Source of the DNA: Flavobacteriales bacterium | GTDB taxonomy: Bacteria; Bacteroidota; Bacteroidia; Flavobacteriales_D; Crocinitomicaceae | Assembly (NCBI GenBank): GCA_947460825.1 | Contig: CANHHA010000004.1 | Location: 1 to 64,000, forward strand | Length of the DNA: 64,000 nucleotides | Direction: 5' to 3' | Part shown: piece after piece, positions 51,548-60,703 of the stretch | How the letters are laid out: every line of letters begins with the position of its first letter | Position numbering within the stretch: the stretch's first letter is position 1 | Made by a program: the position numbers and the translations under genes | The notes under the pieces: generated by a model | The model's database searches: none | Told to the model about the DNA's origin: nothing | Seen by the model: only the letters and a program-made list of their open reading frames with translations

Positions 51548-52798
51548 TTATTCCGCAGCCTTCACTTGCTTATCACCCAAATAAAGACGTAGGGTGAATC
51601 GAAGGGTATTAGATAGGGGATTTTGACGTCCATTTAATGATGCCAAATACGAAAAATCGATGCCGAACATGTTGTATTTCAAACTAGCACCCAGATTCAA
51701 ATATTGACGATTTCCTTTGTTTTTACTTTCATAAAAAACACCAGTACGAACAGCAAATGTTTCGTTATACCACCACTCTATGCCACCCGCAATATTAATT
51801 TCTGATAATTCCTCCTTGAGTTTGGATCCTTTGACCGTTTGATAGGAGCCATCACCATTCTGAATGTAATCCCCGTTCTCGTCTGTAGCTACTACTCCTG
51901 GGGCATCGTAAAACGACTGCAACATGCCATTAATCACCCCCACATCACCACTTTTTCCTGACAACATTACATTTTCACCGTCAACTTTATCGTATAATGC
52001 GGGAGTTGGAACCAATAGACGTTGGATATCAATCGAATATGTTACACTATTATACGAATCATACTTCGCCACAATGGCATTTCCGATTTTTAAATTCATT
52101 GGAATGAAATCACGTTTTGCCAATACGGAATATGCTACTTTATTTCCAATGTTGTTGATGGTTGCCGCAAATTGATACGTAGCGGAAGTTTTACCTAATT
52201 TAATACGGTCATTGTAATACGCGAACGAGAGATCTGCTGCGCCAACTTTTCCAGGTTTTGTCATTACACCGGCCACTGTTAATCCACCGGTTAAATTTGA
52301 ATACGCAAATTTTCCATTGACCCCAATACTAAATTTATCAGACAGCTTGAATGCGTAGGCTCCTGTAAGTTCAAATTCACTGGGTTTATCATCTCTCAAA
52401 ACATTACCCGAAGCGTCGGTAAATGTTATTTCTCCTAAACTAAAGTAGCGTAATGCACCTCCAATGGAATGTTTTTTGTTTACTCGATAATATCCTGACA
52501 AATAAGACAAGTGCATATCATTTGTCAATTGACGAAGCCATGGAGTGTAAGACAAACTTAGTTCGCTGTTCTTTTCTGCAAAACTCAAACCCGCTGTATT
52601 CCAATATACTGAAGTAGCACTTGGACTCAGCGCGGTTCCAGCTTCACCCATTCCTCCAGCTCGGGAATCTGGCGTTATTGCCATGAAAGGCAAGGCCGTC
52701 GTAATGGTATTTAATTGTAAACTATTTTGGTTTGCATCCTGAGAAAAAACAACCAAGGGCGCAAGAAATAGGACAGGAAAAAATAATAAAATCCGCAT
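51548..52798 (-). CDS. porV: T9SS outer membrane protein PorV
   Basis: PorV (LptO) is an outer membrane beta-barrel that works with PorU in cleaving and delivering T9SS cargo to the surface. The 416-residue protein starts MRILLFFPVLFLAPLVVFSQ (signal peptide; an upstream ATG six codons earlier gives a less normal leader). The mature part begins with ITTALPFMAITPDSRAGGMGEAGTALSPSATSVYWNTAGLSF, the highly conserved PorV opening, and ends with strands typical of an FadL-like barrel. It lies 58 bp downstream of porU on the same strand. Confidence 0.95.
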   Translation of the reverse strand: MRILLFFPVLFLAPLVVFSQDANQNSLQLNTITTALPFMAITPDSRAGGMGEAGTALSPSATSVYWNTAGLSFAEKNSELSLSYTPWLRQLTNDMHLSYLSGYYRVNKKHSIGGALRYFSLGEITFTDASGNVLRDDKPSEFELTGAYAFKLSDKFSIGVNGKFAYSNLTGGLTVAGVMTKPGKVGAADLSFAYYNDRIKLGKTSATYQFAATINNIGNKVAYSVLAKRDFIPMNLKIGNAIVAKYDSYNSVTYSIDIQRLLVPTPALYDKVDGENVMLSGKSGDVGVINGMLQSFYDAPGVVATDENGDYIQNGDGSYQTVKGSKLKEELSEINIAGGIEWWYNETFAVRTGVFYESKNKGNRQYLNLGASLKYNMFGIDFSYLASLNGRQNPLSNTLRFTLRLYLGDKQVKAAE

Positions 52799-52856
52799 AA
52801 TAAAAGTTGTAAACAAGGCGCTAATATACGGAATTCGAGGTGCTTTATTGTGTAGA

Positions 52857-55800
52857 CTAATTAATTATCACCAATTTTTCTGTTTCCTCCGCACGTTTTC
52901 CTTCATTGTTTTGATACTGTAGGCGATAGATATACACGCCATTGGCTAACTTATCTCCATAATCATCTCGCCCATCCCAGAACAATCCTCTGGTAGTAAA
53001 TCCTTGTGTATTCACTTGGTTTTGAATGGTTTTAACCAGTCTGCCTCCTATGGTGAAAATCTGTATTTGAACATCCATAATGTCACAAGATTGGTTGTGT
53101 TCAAGCATGAACTCCGTGGAAGTAGAAAATGGATTCGGATAATTGTATAGCCTTTTTACCATGGGGTTTTCATCTGCCTGTACATTAAAGGAAATCTTGA
53201 CATCCGAAGAATTATTATTTACATCCCATGCCTTCACGCTAATGGAGTGGTTTCCTGTGGCCAAGGCGCTGAAGGGATATTTTACTTGCCCCGACTGGTA
53301 GGTATTTAAATCTGCAGAATAGTATTCATTCAAGATAATTGGATTCGAAGACTCTTCATCTAGAATTGCCATTAAATCGTGACCAATTCCATTTCCAACG
53401 GTGTTAATTCCGCTTTCGTCAAATAATTTAATGAACAATACAGGTTCTTCATTGCTTATGCCGCCGTCTATAAATTGCTCGTCGTTTAAATACGCATTGA
53501 TCTCAGGTCCAATTGAATCTACAAGGCCATTCGGGTCAATCCCCCCAATAATAAATGTTGTATCCAACCCAATCGCATCAATTTGATTCGAGAATGCATA
53601 ATAACTCAACTTACCACGACCATAATTCAACGCAATATCCTTAGGAACAATAAAACTAAACTCAAAATATCCATTATTCACACTCGCTTTTCCTTTGTAC
53701 AAAATATTCCTTTGTAATTCGAAATCTAGCACTGGAGAACCTGGGTCTTGACCTAAGGTTTGATTGTTTTTAATTTTATCAAAAACCGAGGGGGTAATTG
53801 TTCCATTAAAGTTGTTTACCAACGCCTGATTAGCGTCGACAATATGGCCCTTGATCGTTACTTTACTCAATGCACTTAATGTATCAATTGATATGTAGGG
53901 TGCTCCATTCACACTATCTGTAACGACCCCTAATCGTGGTAGCGCTATTCTCAACGCAGGATCTCCAATCAGGGTAAAGCTTCGTTTATTATCGGAGGCG
54001 AGCGCCACATTTTTGGTTTTTTCTACAATTTCACCAAAAGTTCTTGGATTTCCCGAAGCATCGCGCTCAAAGGCATTGTTCGTGAAGGCAATTCCAACAC
54101 TTGAATTCACGCCAAAAAACACCGATCGTGTTGTTGTCATTAAAGCGATTGCTCCACCCTTTGGATTTAGGGACATCCACTCCCCTGCAGATACTCTCGA
54201 GGGATCATCGTATTTGGTGAATTCACAGGTGGCAGATACAAACAAGGTCAGCGCATTGATGTTTTGCCAAGACTGTATTTGGGGTATGGTAACCACTCGT
54301 TCTTCTGCCAGCCCTACCTCTCCTCCGTGACCCACATAATTCATGACTAAGGTTCCACGATTTATTCGATCTGTAATGGCATCAAAAACCTCGGGGTATC
54401 GCTGTCCACCCGCTGAAGTTTGTTGTGGAGAGGCATCCATATAAAGCTTATCTACATTTAACTCACGGTGATTGGCTTTAAGTATTTCATATTGAGGTTC
54501 AGTATCGTTTTTAATAAAATAACCATTTTCCTCATCATCTGCTATTTGAACCACCTTTGTACGCCAATCGCCAAAAGTGAGCGCTGAATTATTATCTAAA
54601 CAGCAATTAGCATTGGCAGATTGAAAGATCTGAGAACCATTTTTCATGTAATGTTCAATTTTATCCACTTGTTGTTTCGCTTGAGTCACATCACTAATCA
54701 ACAAGCGGCCTACTCCGATGTCGATCATATCGGAATCGAAAATGGCTTCATTGTCATCGAGCATTCCGAAATAGTCATCGGTTACGAGGGCTGATATATG
54801 ATTTTCACTGTTGTCTACTTGATAAGTCACAATGAAATTATTGTTATTGGCAATTCGGTCTTTCGGATCATAGGTTCCATCGCCAAATAAACACAAATAC
54901 TTCAATATTTTTGACCCACTTTGCAGCGATCGATCATAGAACATTTTTGCCATTTTCCGGATGGCTGTAGGGTCTTGCGCACCCGAACTAAATTCATTGT
55001 ATACCTGATCAACAAGCACGGTATGAACTGCTAAGCCTTCTGACCGGTGCAAATTGGCTAAGCGTTCTGCTTGACTGAAAAACGCGGAAGGGGTAACAAT
55101 TAAATAATCAACTTGAGATAAGCCGTGTAAATTTTGATTTTCAATTCGGCCGATGGCTGATGGGGTTAAAAAACCAGTTCCATTAGAGGCAACGAATTCG
55201 CGGTAATATTTTTCACACCAAAAATTAAATACATTCCCATTCAGAATCCCATTTACCTTACGTGGTGTGTGAGGAACAGAAAGGTCCCAAACAAAGCCCG
55301 TAGAATTCATATTACTCAGTTGATACTTTACTAAAACCGTAGAATCGGGAAGGGTTAAATTGCGGAAACCGAATTGCGCACCACTGAAGATTAAATTCCG
55401 ACGCGCATTGAGTAAAATTCGATCCAAATAAGCAAGTGTGGTTGCATTGTTTCGCGTTACTGAAAGATTGAGGGTTAGGGTTGAACTTGGATTCGCAACC
55501 GTAAAATTAACCACTGAGCGATTAAAGTCATATGGGGCAACTGGAAGTGTGGATTGAAAAACCTGAGTGCCGTTCAGTGTGTATTTTTGTGCGGTCCCTG
55601 CCGAAGACTGGGCGTTTGCTGCCAAACTGACCCGAAACCGAGCAGGCGTAGTGGATTCGATGGCAGGCACAGAAAAGGTAAAATTCCTGGACAATTCAAT
55701 ATCAAACAACTCTCCATACCACCGTTTGCCTCCCCCAACGAGTGAAGCCAAGTCATTTTCATACACGTCTCGAAAATCATAGCTCGTGTATGTTACACTT

Positions 55801-56678
55801 TCAACTCCCGAAGAATAATCGATCTCATTGATGGTTTTTGCGGGAAGCGAAGCACTTATCTGAATAAAATAATACGATTTATCGGAATAGGGATTTCTTC
55901 GCTGTTCGAACTCTACCGACCCGTTGGGGTACCATTGGTGAGGACCATGCCCATAAAAAAGGATATAATCTCCCTCATCGAAAGAACCGTCTTGCCCTCC
56001 AATGATACTGATGGCATTTTGAGCAAGGTCATCGGTATAGGGGGTAGCATTTAGTTCAGGTAAACTTCCTTCTCCATTTCCAAAAACATGGATGTGATTT
56101 GGATTTAAGCCATTTACATTAATCCCAAGGGAACTTAATAAAGATCGATCAATTTTGTGAATACCATCGGAACCGACAGAAATTTTGTACCATTCACCTT
56201 GTGCCAGCACTGAATTCGCCACAAAATCCTTGTTAATGGCGCTTGGGGTTTCCTTGGTTAAACTCACTGACACCGCAGTTATTTTTTTTACCGTTCCTTG
56301 CTCTATATAAAACGGATAACACGAAAAACTCAACATCGGTAAGTTAGCCGCCCGAACTACTTTTAAGGAATAGCTAAGGGAAGTTGGGAGCTCAAAACCG
56401 ATGGCCGCCAAATAATTGATTTCAGCGGAAGTGGCGTTGATTGCAACGTAGGATATTAATTCACATGAAAAATCAACTGATTTTAACTCCTTGCGATACA
56501 TATACCTTGGGACACCTTCCGTGGAGGCTTCGCCGGCAATCGAGGGCACCAGGTACGTTGACTCCCCCAAACTGATTGAAATAGGCGCCGTCCATGGGAT
56601 AATAATCTCAACCGCTTGAGCCCAAATGGATAACGCAGAAAAACAAATCAATAAACTTAGGGTGTGGAGGTATTTCAT
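52857..56678 (-). CDS. porU: T9SS C-terminal signal peptidase PorU
   Basis: PorU is the surface sortase-like cysteine peptidase that removes the C-terminal sorting domain of T9SS proteins and attaches them to lipid. The 1273-residue protein has a signal peptide (1-22), an N-terminal Ig/beta region (about 25-540), a gingipain-like C25 domain (about 545-930) with catalytic H784 in NYVGHGGEVG and C818 in VSATCEFTKY, and further Ig-like domains. A C-terminal type A-like domain (about 1195-1273, LYNYPNPFSTSTEF to LVIIN) is normally not removed from PorU itself. A TATTTTTG -7 box sits only 4 nt before its ATG. porV follows downstream; porP/sprF and gldJ lie upstream on the other strand. Confidence 0.96.
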   Translation of the reverse strand: MKYLHTLSLLICFSALSIWAQAVEIIIPWTAPISISLGESTYLVPSIAGEASTEGVPRYMYRKELKSVDFSCELISYVAINATSAEINYLAAIGFELPTSLSYSLKVVRAANLPMLSFSCYPFYIEQGTVKKITAVSVSLTKETPSAINKDFVANSVLAQGEWYKISVGSDGIHKIDRSLLSSLGINVNGLNPNHIHVFGNGEGSLPELNATPYTDDLAQNAISIIGGQDGSFDEGDYILFYGHGPHQWYPNGSVEFEQRRNPYSDKSYYFIQISASLPAKTINEIDYSSGVESVTYTSYDFRDVYENDLASLVGGGKRWYGELFDIELSRNFTFSVPAIESTTPARFRVSLAANAQSSAGTAQKYTLNGTQVFQSTLPVAPYDFNRSVVNFTVANPSSTLTLNLSVTRNNATTLAYLDRILLNARRNLIFSGAQFGFRNLTLPDSTVLVKYQLSNMNSTGFVWDLSVPHTPRKVNGILNGNVFNFWCEKYYREFVASNGTGFLTPSAIGRIENQNLHGLSQVDYLIVTPSAFFSQAERLANLHRSEGLAVHTVLVDQVYNEFSSGAQDPTAIRKMAKMFYDRSLQSGSKILKYLCLFGDGTYDPKDRIANNNNFIVTYQVDNSENHISALVTDDYFGMLDDNEAIFDSDMIDIGVGRLLISDVTQAKQQVDKIEHYMKNGSQIFQSANANCCLDNNSALTFGDWRTKVVQIADDEENGYFIKNDTEPQYEILKANHRELNVDKLYMDASPQQTSAGGQRYPEVFDAITDRINRGTLVMNYVGHGGEVGLAEERVVTIPQIQSWQNINALTLFVSATCEFTKYDDPSRVSAGEWMSLNPKGGAIALMTTTRSVFFGVNSSVGIAFTNNAFERDASGNPRTFGEIVEKTKNVALASDNKRSFTLIGDPALRIALPRLGVVTDSVNGAPYISIDTLSALSKVTIKGHIVDANQALVNNFNGTITPSVFDKIKNNQTLGQDPGSPVLDFELQRNILYKGKASVNNGYFEFSFIVPKDIALNYGRGKLSYYAFSNQIDAIGLDTTFIIGGIDPNGLVDSIGPEINAYLNDEQFIDGGISNEEPVLFIKLFDESGINTVGNGIGHDLMAILDEESSNPIILNEYYSADLNTYQSGQVKYPFSALATGNHSISVKAWDVNNNSSDVKISFNVQADENPMVKRLYNYPNPFSTSTEFMLEHNQSCDIMDVQIQIFTIGGRLVKTIQNQVNTQGFTTRGLFWDGRDDYGDKLANGVYIYRLQYQNNEGKRAEETEKLVIIN

Positions 56679-56682
56679 AGTG

Positions 56683-56690
56683 CAAAAATA
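56683..56690 (-). promoter_or_regulatory. -7 box (TATTTTTG) of porU-porV-ispF
   Basis: A perfect TAnnTTTG ending 4 nt before the porU ATG, predicting a leaderless or near-leaderless mRNA for the T9SS pair. Confidence 0.5.
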
Positions 56691-56782
56691 AGGGGAAAGA
56701 TCAAAAACGGAACGGTGTTTTATTTATTTGAAATTATTTACGATATTTGTAACCAAGTTAACTTAAATCCGTAGAAGCGCTC

Positions 56783-57778
56783 GTGATAAAACGTAAAAGT
56801 CTGTTCTTATTTCGCATGGTGAGTAAGCCCTTAATGGTTTTTCTATTCACCTCATCAGTGTCCACGTTAATGGCGCAAGACCCCACATTTACTCAGTTTT
56901 ATTCAAATCCTATTTATCTCAACCCTGCCTTAGCTGGTACCACGGGGTGCCCGAGGGTATCCATTAATTACCGAAATGAATGGCCTCAACTTACTGGTAA
57001 CTACACCACGTACTCCGCAGCATTTGACTCTTATGTTAAGGATATTAAAGGTGGCGTGGGAATAATTGCGATGTATGACCAACAGGCAGAAGGGACCATT
57101 TCCACGACTATGTTAGGGGGGATTTACTCGTACAATTTAAAAATTAATCGCAAGGTTTCTGTTAATTTCGGAGTTAGAGCTGCCTACATTCAAAAGTATT
57201 TAGATTGGAGTAAATTAACCTTTGGTGACATGATCGATCCGCGTCGCGGATTTATTTATCAAACTGGTGATGTTCCGAGAGGTGGAAAAAGAGGGCTTTT
57301 TGATGCAAGTGCAGGTGCCATTATCTTCACCAAGTATTTTTACGGCGGTTTTGCAGCACACCACATCAATCAACCGGATGAATCCATGATTCTTGGAACC
57401 AGTAAATTGCCCATGCGCCTAACCGCGCACATGGGCGGAACCATTCCAATCGGAAGAAGAGGACGCTACACGGATGGTACTACCATAAAGCCAGCGATTA
57501 TTTATCAGTATCAAAATGGATTTCAAGAGTTTAACATCGGTGGTTACCTGAATTACGAGCGTTTAAACATCGGAGTTTGGTACCGTAATAGGGATGCCAT
57601 GGTATTCATTGTTGGCGTTAAAGCAGACAAGTTTCGCTTGGGATACAGCTACGATTTAACGGTATCAAAACTTGGCAATGGCCTTACCGGAGGATCCCAT
57701 GAGGTTTCATTCCAAATGGACATTAAGTGTAGAAAAAAACCAAAAAACTTTAGAAAAATAAGTTGCCCTTCATTTTAA
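56783..57778 (+). CDS. PorP/SprF family T9SS membrane protein
   Basis: A 331-residue outer membrane protein of the PorP/SprF family. The mature part begins QDPTFTQFYSNPIYLNPALAGT, the conserved start of the family, followed by beta-strands such as YNLKINRKVSVNFGVRAAYIQKYLDW and a conserved end GGSHEVSFQMDIKC. SprF proteins help particular type B cargo such as SprB to the surface, and PorP is a core component; which one applies cannot be decided here. The start is a GTG at 56783 giving a signal-like segment; an ATG at 56816 is possible. It lies between porU and gldJ. Confidence 0.9.
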   Translation: MIKRKSLFLFRMVSKPLMVFLFTSSVSTLMAQDPTFTQFYSNPIYLNPALAGTTGCPRVSINYRNEWPQLTGNYTTYSAAFDSYVKDIKGGVGIIAMYDQQAEGTISTTMLGGIYSYNLKINRKVSVNFGVRAAYIQKYLDWSKLTFGDMIDPRRGFIYQTGDVPRGGKRGLFDASAGAIIFTKYFYGGFAAHHINQPDESMILGTSKLPMRLTAHMGGTIPIGRRGRYTDGTTIKPAIIYQYQNGFQEFNIGGYLNYERLNIGVWYRNRDAMVFIVGVKADKFRLGYSYDLTVSKLGNGLTGGSHEVSFQMDIKCRKKPKNFRKISCPSF

Positions 57779-57829
57779 GTGTAACCATTAAATAAAATTG
57801 AATTTAAATTGAGCCAAATTAGCACATAT

Positions 57830-60652
57830 ATGAAACGTTCAATAATTACAAAAATCTCGTATGCGTTTATCGCAGTGGGATTAATGGCTAGTTGTCAGAA
57901 AGAAACATCCTCGTCTACGGGTTGGGAGTATAACAACATCAACAACGGCGGATTTGAGAAAGCGGACTTCGAAGAACAACGAACCGGACCCGGTCTGGTG
58001 ATGATTGAAGGAGGAACCTTTACGATGGGTAGAACGGAAGAAGACGTTTTCGACGATAACAATAACCGTCCAAACCGCTTTACTGTATCTTCCTTTTACA
58101 TGGACCGTACCGAAGTTACTAATTTCCATTGGTTAGAGTATGTATATTGGATGAAGCGCGTATATTATAAAACGTACCCGCACATTTACAAAAAAGCACT
58201 TCCTGATACCTTATGTTGGAGAGATCCCCTTTCCTACCGAGAAAAATTTGTGGAGTACTATTTCCGCTACCCTGCTTACCGCGATTATCCGGTGGTTGGT
58301 GTTTCTTGGATTCAAGCCAATGATTTTTGTAAATGGAGAACTGACCGTGTGAACGAGTATATTCTTGTGGAGCAAGGAATCATTAAATGGCATTTTGCTG
58401 ATATAATAGAAGACGGAGGTGATTTGGGAGCCCTCGGACCTGATAGCAAGTATGCCAAGAAATCTCAGAATGCTCCTGAAAACATGTTTAACACCGAAAG
58501 TTATTTAGCGGGTCAATATAATATCGAATCGGGTAAAATAGCTCCATCTAGTCCTCAAGATAGGTTGGACTATAAATATAAAGGTACGGGTTACACGCTT
58601 ACCGATGGAAATGCTACTAAAACAAAGCCTGGTGAGACTTATCCAAGAGACCCATACATGCTAAACAATTATGACCCGGTGTATGCTATTAAAAATGATG
58701 AAAACTATTACCAAGGGAAACGTTTAGTTCGCTTAGAAGATGGAATTCTTCTTCCAAAGTATCGTCTTCCCACAGAAGCTGAATGGGAATATGCTGCGCT
58801 AGGCTTGCTTGGTAACTTAGATCCGAACTCTGAAAACATTGACGAACGCAGAATTTACCCATGGGATGGGCATTATGTTCGGTATGATGAAGAGCAATTT
58901 CAAGGAACAATCCAGGCAAACTTTGTTCGCGGTACAGGTGATCACATGGGGGTTGCAGGAGCCTTGAATGACGGTGCAGATGCAACTACCTATGTAGACG
59001 CATATTGGCCAAATGATTTCGGTTTATACAACATGGCGGGGAATGTATCTGAGTGGGTAATGGACACCTATCGTCCAACCACGAGCGATATGGCAGAAGG
59101 ATTTATGCCGTTCCGAGGCAACGTATACCAAACGCCACTAATGGTTCCAGACGGACTTCACGATAAATATGTTAAAACGAAGGACAATATTTATGATGTT
59201 CACGGCATGAAGGAATTTGTAAATGAATATGCTCGCGTGCTATATGCTCGTCATGGAAATATTAGCACAGATTTGGACCGTAAATACAGTGATTTTTATG
59301 GGGACCAATTAGAATCAACACGACGAGCCAAAGAAGAGAATTCTGCTAAAGTGTATATAGCCAATGGGGGTGCCGTTAACCAACGAATTGTTATTGCAGG
59401 CAGCAAAGACTCAATTCAATTAATCAGTAAATTCAATGGCATTGGAAAACCTAAGAGTTTACAATGGACTATACTCGATGAGTCAGGAAATCCAATGAAA
59501 ACAGGTGTTGATTTTTGGATTGATACACTAACAAATAAATCTTCTGAATTCTCTGATACCGCATGGGTAAAATTATTGACGCCTGGAAAATATGGAATTA
59601 GTTTGACTGTGGAAGATTCTAAAGGAGTTAAAACCACCGCTAAACTAGAAAAATATTTAGTAGCTGGAGATGCGAATGATGCACCATTTATCAATAGCCA
59701 ACGACAAAAAGCGATGATTAATTCGCGTCAGGATAAGCGGAAATATCAATTTAACAGCCCGAGCAATTACTACACATCTAATGGTCGTAAACTTACGACA
59801 CAAGATAAAGCTCAACTAGAAGTGCTTGATGAATTGAATTCTCTTATTGATACTGCAATTTTCATGTACAATAAAGGCAATACCGTAAAGGCATCAGCGT
59901 ACATTGAACGTGCCTTATTCAGTAATATTCCAAATACCAAAATTAAACATGGCGATTTTAGAAGTCAAAAAGACTTGAATCTAATTAATACTTTTAATAA
60001 TGGTGCTACAGAAGGTTTAACTGATGAAGCAAATTGGGATCAAATTGGATTATTTATTGATACTGATCCTGATACTGCCCAAGTAGCAATGGAATTTAAA
60101 TCTGCTTTCAGCAATGAGTATTTAGAATCCAAATTCCCTAATTATGCCACTGATCAAACCATCACCACATGGTTGTTAAATCTTCGCAATGGGCTATCTG
60201 AATATACGATTGAAAGTCGTGGTAAGCAACGTTGGAGAAACGTTACGGAAGAGGAAAACATTGGTCGTTTAAACTACCGAAAAGATGACTACATCGATTA
60301 TTTAGACGGAGACCTAGAATCTTCTATCTTCTATAACAATACAAAACGTAAGGATGATATTAACTCTGGACGTTTAAGTGCAAAGAATACCGTTTATCAA
60401 TCTCAACATGAGAATCGTGACTTGAACGACGAACTCATTACCTCGAATTCTTCTGGATGGCCAACTACCCTGATTTCAGACCGTTCTAAGGTATACAAAG
60501 GAGGTTCTTGGGCTGATAGAGCGTATTGGTTATCTGCTGGAAACCGACGATTCCTAGATGAAGACAAAACGAGTGCAACCATCGGTTTCCGATGTGCGAT
60601 GGATCGCCTAGGTGGTCAACCTAATTTAAATTACAAGAAAAGGAAACGTTAG
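57830..60652 (+). CDS. gldJ: gliding motility lipoprotein GldJ with a large insert
   Basis: GldJ is a lipoprotein needed for gliding and T9SS, and it stabilises GldK. The 940-residue protein has a lipobox ending MASC21, then TGWEYNNINNGGFEKADFEEQ and PGLVMIEGGTFTMGRTEEDV, the FGE-sulfatase (SUMF1-like) opening. Its C-terminal end is KVYKGGSWADRAYWLSAGNRRFLDED...TIGFRCAMDRLG, matching the family. GldJ proteins are usually about 560 residues; here the excess lies between about residues 505 and 880, inside the FGE fold. The first part of the insert (about 510-620) looks like an Ig/PKD-like beta domain and the rest helical. The start is the ATG at 57830; a TTG seven codons upstream was rejected. 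A strong terminator follows. Confidence 0.9.
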   Translation: MKRSIITKISYAFIAVGLMASCQKETSSSTGWEYNNINNGGFEKADFEEQRTGPGLVMIEGGTFTMGRTEEDVFDDNNNRPNRFTVSSFYMDRTEVTNFHWLEYVYWMKRVYYKTYPHIYKKALPDTLCWRDPLSYREKFVEYYFRYPAYRDYPVVGVSWIQANDFCKWRTDRVNEYILVEQGIIKWHFADIIEDGGDLGALGPDSKYAKKSQNAPENMFNTESYLAGQYNIESGKIAPSSPQDRLDYKYKGTGYTLTDGNATKTKPGETYPRDPYMLNNYDPVYAIKNDENYYQGKRLVRLEDGILLPKYRLPTEAEWEYAALGLLGNLDPNSENIDERRIYPWDGHYVRYDEEQFQGTIQANFVRGTGDHMGVAGALNDGADATTYVDAYWPNDFGLYNMAGNVSEWVMDTYRPTTSDMAEGFMPFRGNVYQTPLMVPDGLHDKYVKTKDNIYDVHGMKEFVNEYARVLYARHGNISTDLDRKYSDFYGDQLESTRRAKEENSAKVYIANGGAVNQRIVIAGSKDSIQLISKFNGIGKPKSLQWTILDESGNPMKTGVDFWIDTLTNKSSEFSDTAWVKLLTPGKYGISLTVEDSKGVKTTAKLEKYLVAGDANDAPFINSQRQKAMINSRQDKRKYQFNSPSNYYTSNGRKLTTQDKAQLEVLDELNSLIDTAIFMYNKGNTVKASAYIERALFSNIPNTKIKHGDFRSQKDLNLINTFNNGATEGLTDEANWDQIGLFIDTDPDTAQVAMEFKSAFSNEYLESKFPNYATDQTITTWLLNLRNGLSEYTIESRGKQRWRNVTEEENIGRLNYRKDDYIDYLDGDLESSIFYNNTKRKDDINSGRLSAKNTVYQSQHENRDLNDELITSNSSGWPTTLISDRSKVYKGGSWADRAYWLSAGNRRFLDEDKTSATIGFRCAMDRLGGQPNLNYKKRKR

Positions 60653-60670
60653 AAAATTCCCAACTTTAAT

Positions 60671-60678
60671 TAACTTTG
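60671..60678 (+). promoter_or_regulatory. -7 box (TAACTTTG) of murF, just before the gldJ terminator
   Basis: A perfect TAnnTTTG located 2 nt upstream of the hairpin. Predicted transcription starts inside the 5' arm of the terminator, so the murF mRNA would lack a full hairpin. It leaves a leader of about 20 nt. Confidence 0.5.
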
Positions 60679-60679
60679 A

Positions 60680-60703
60680 GTCCCGCACAAGCGGGACTTT
60701 TTT
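60680..60703 (+). terminator. gldJ terminator, touching the murF ATG
   Basis: GTCCCGC-ACAA-GCGGGAC forms a perfect 7-bp stem, followed by six T; the murF ATG is the next base (60704). Confidence 0.9.

Noticed and set aside
57809-57829. TTG start for gldJ
   Set aside because: The seven added residues are not part of the lipoprotein signal; the ATG at 57830 fits.
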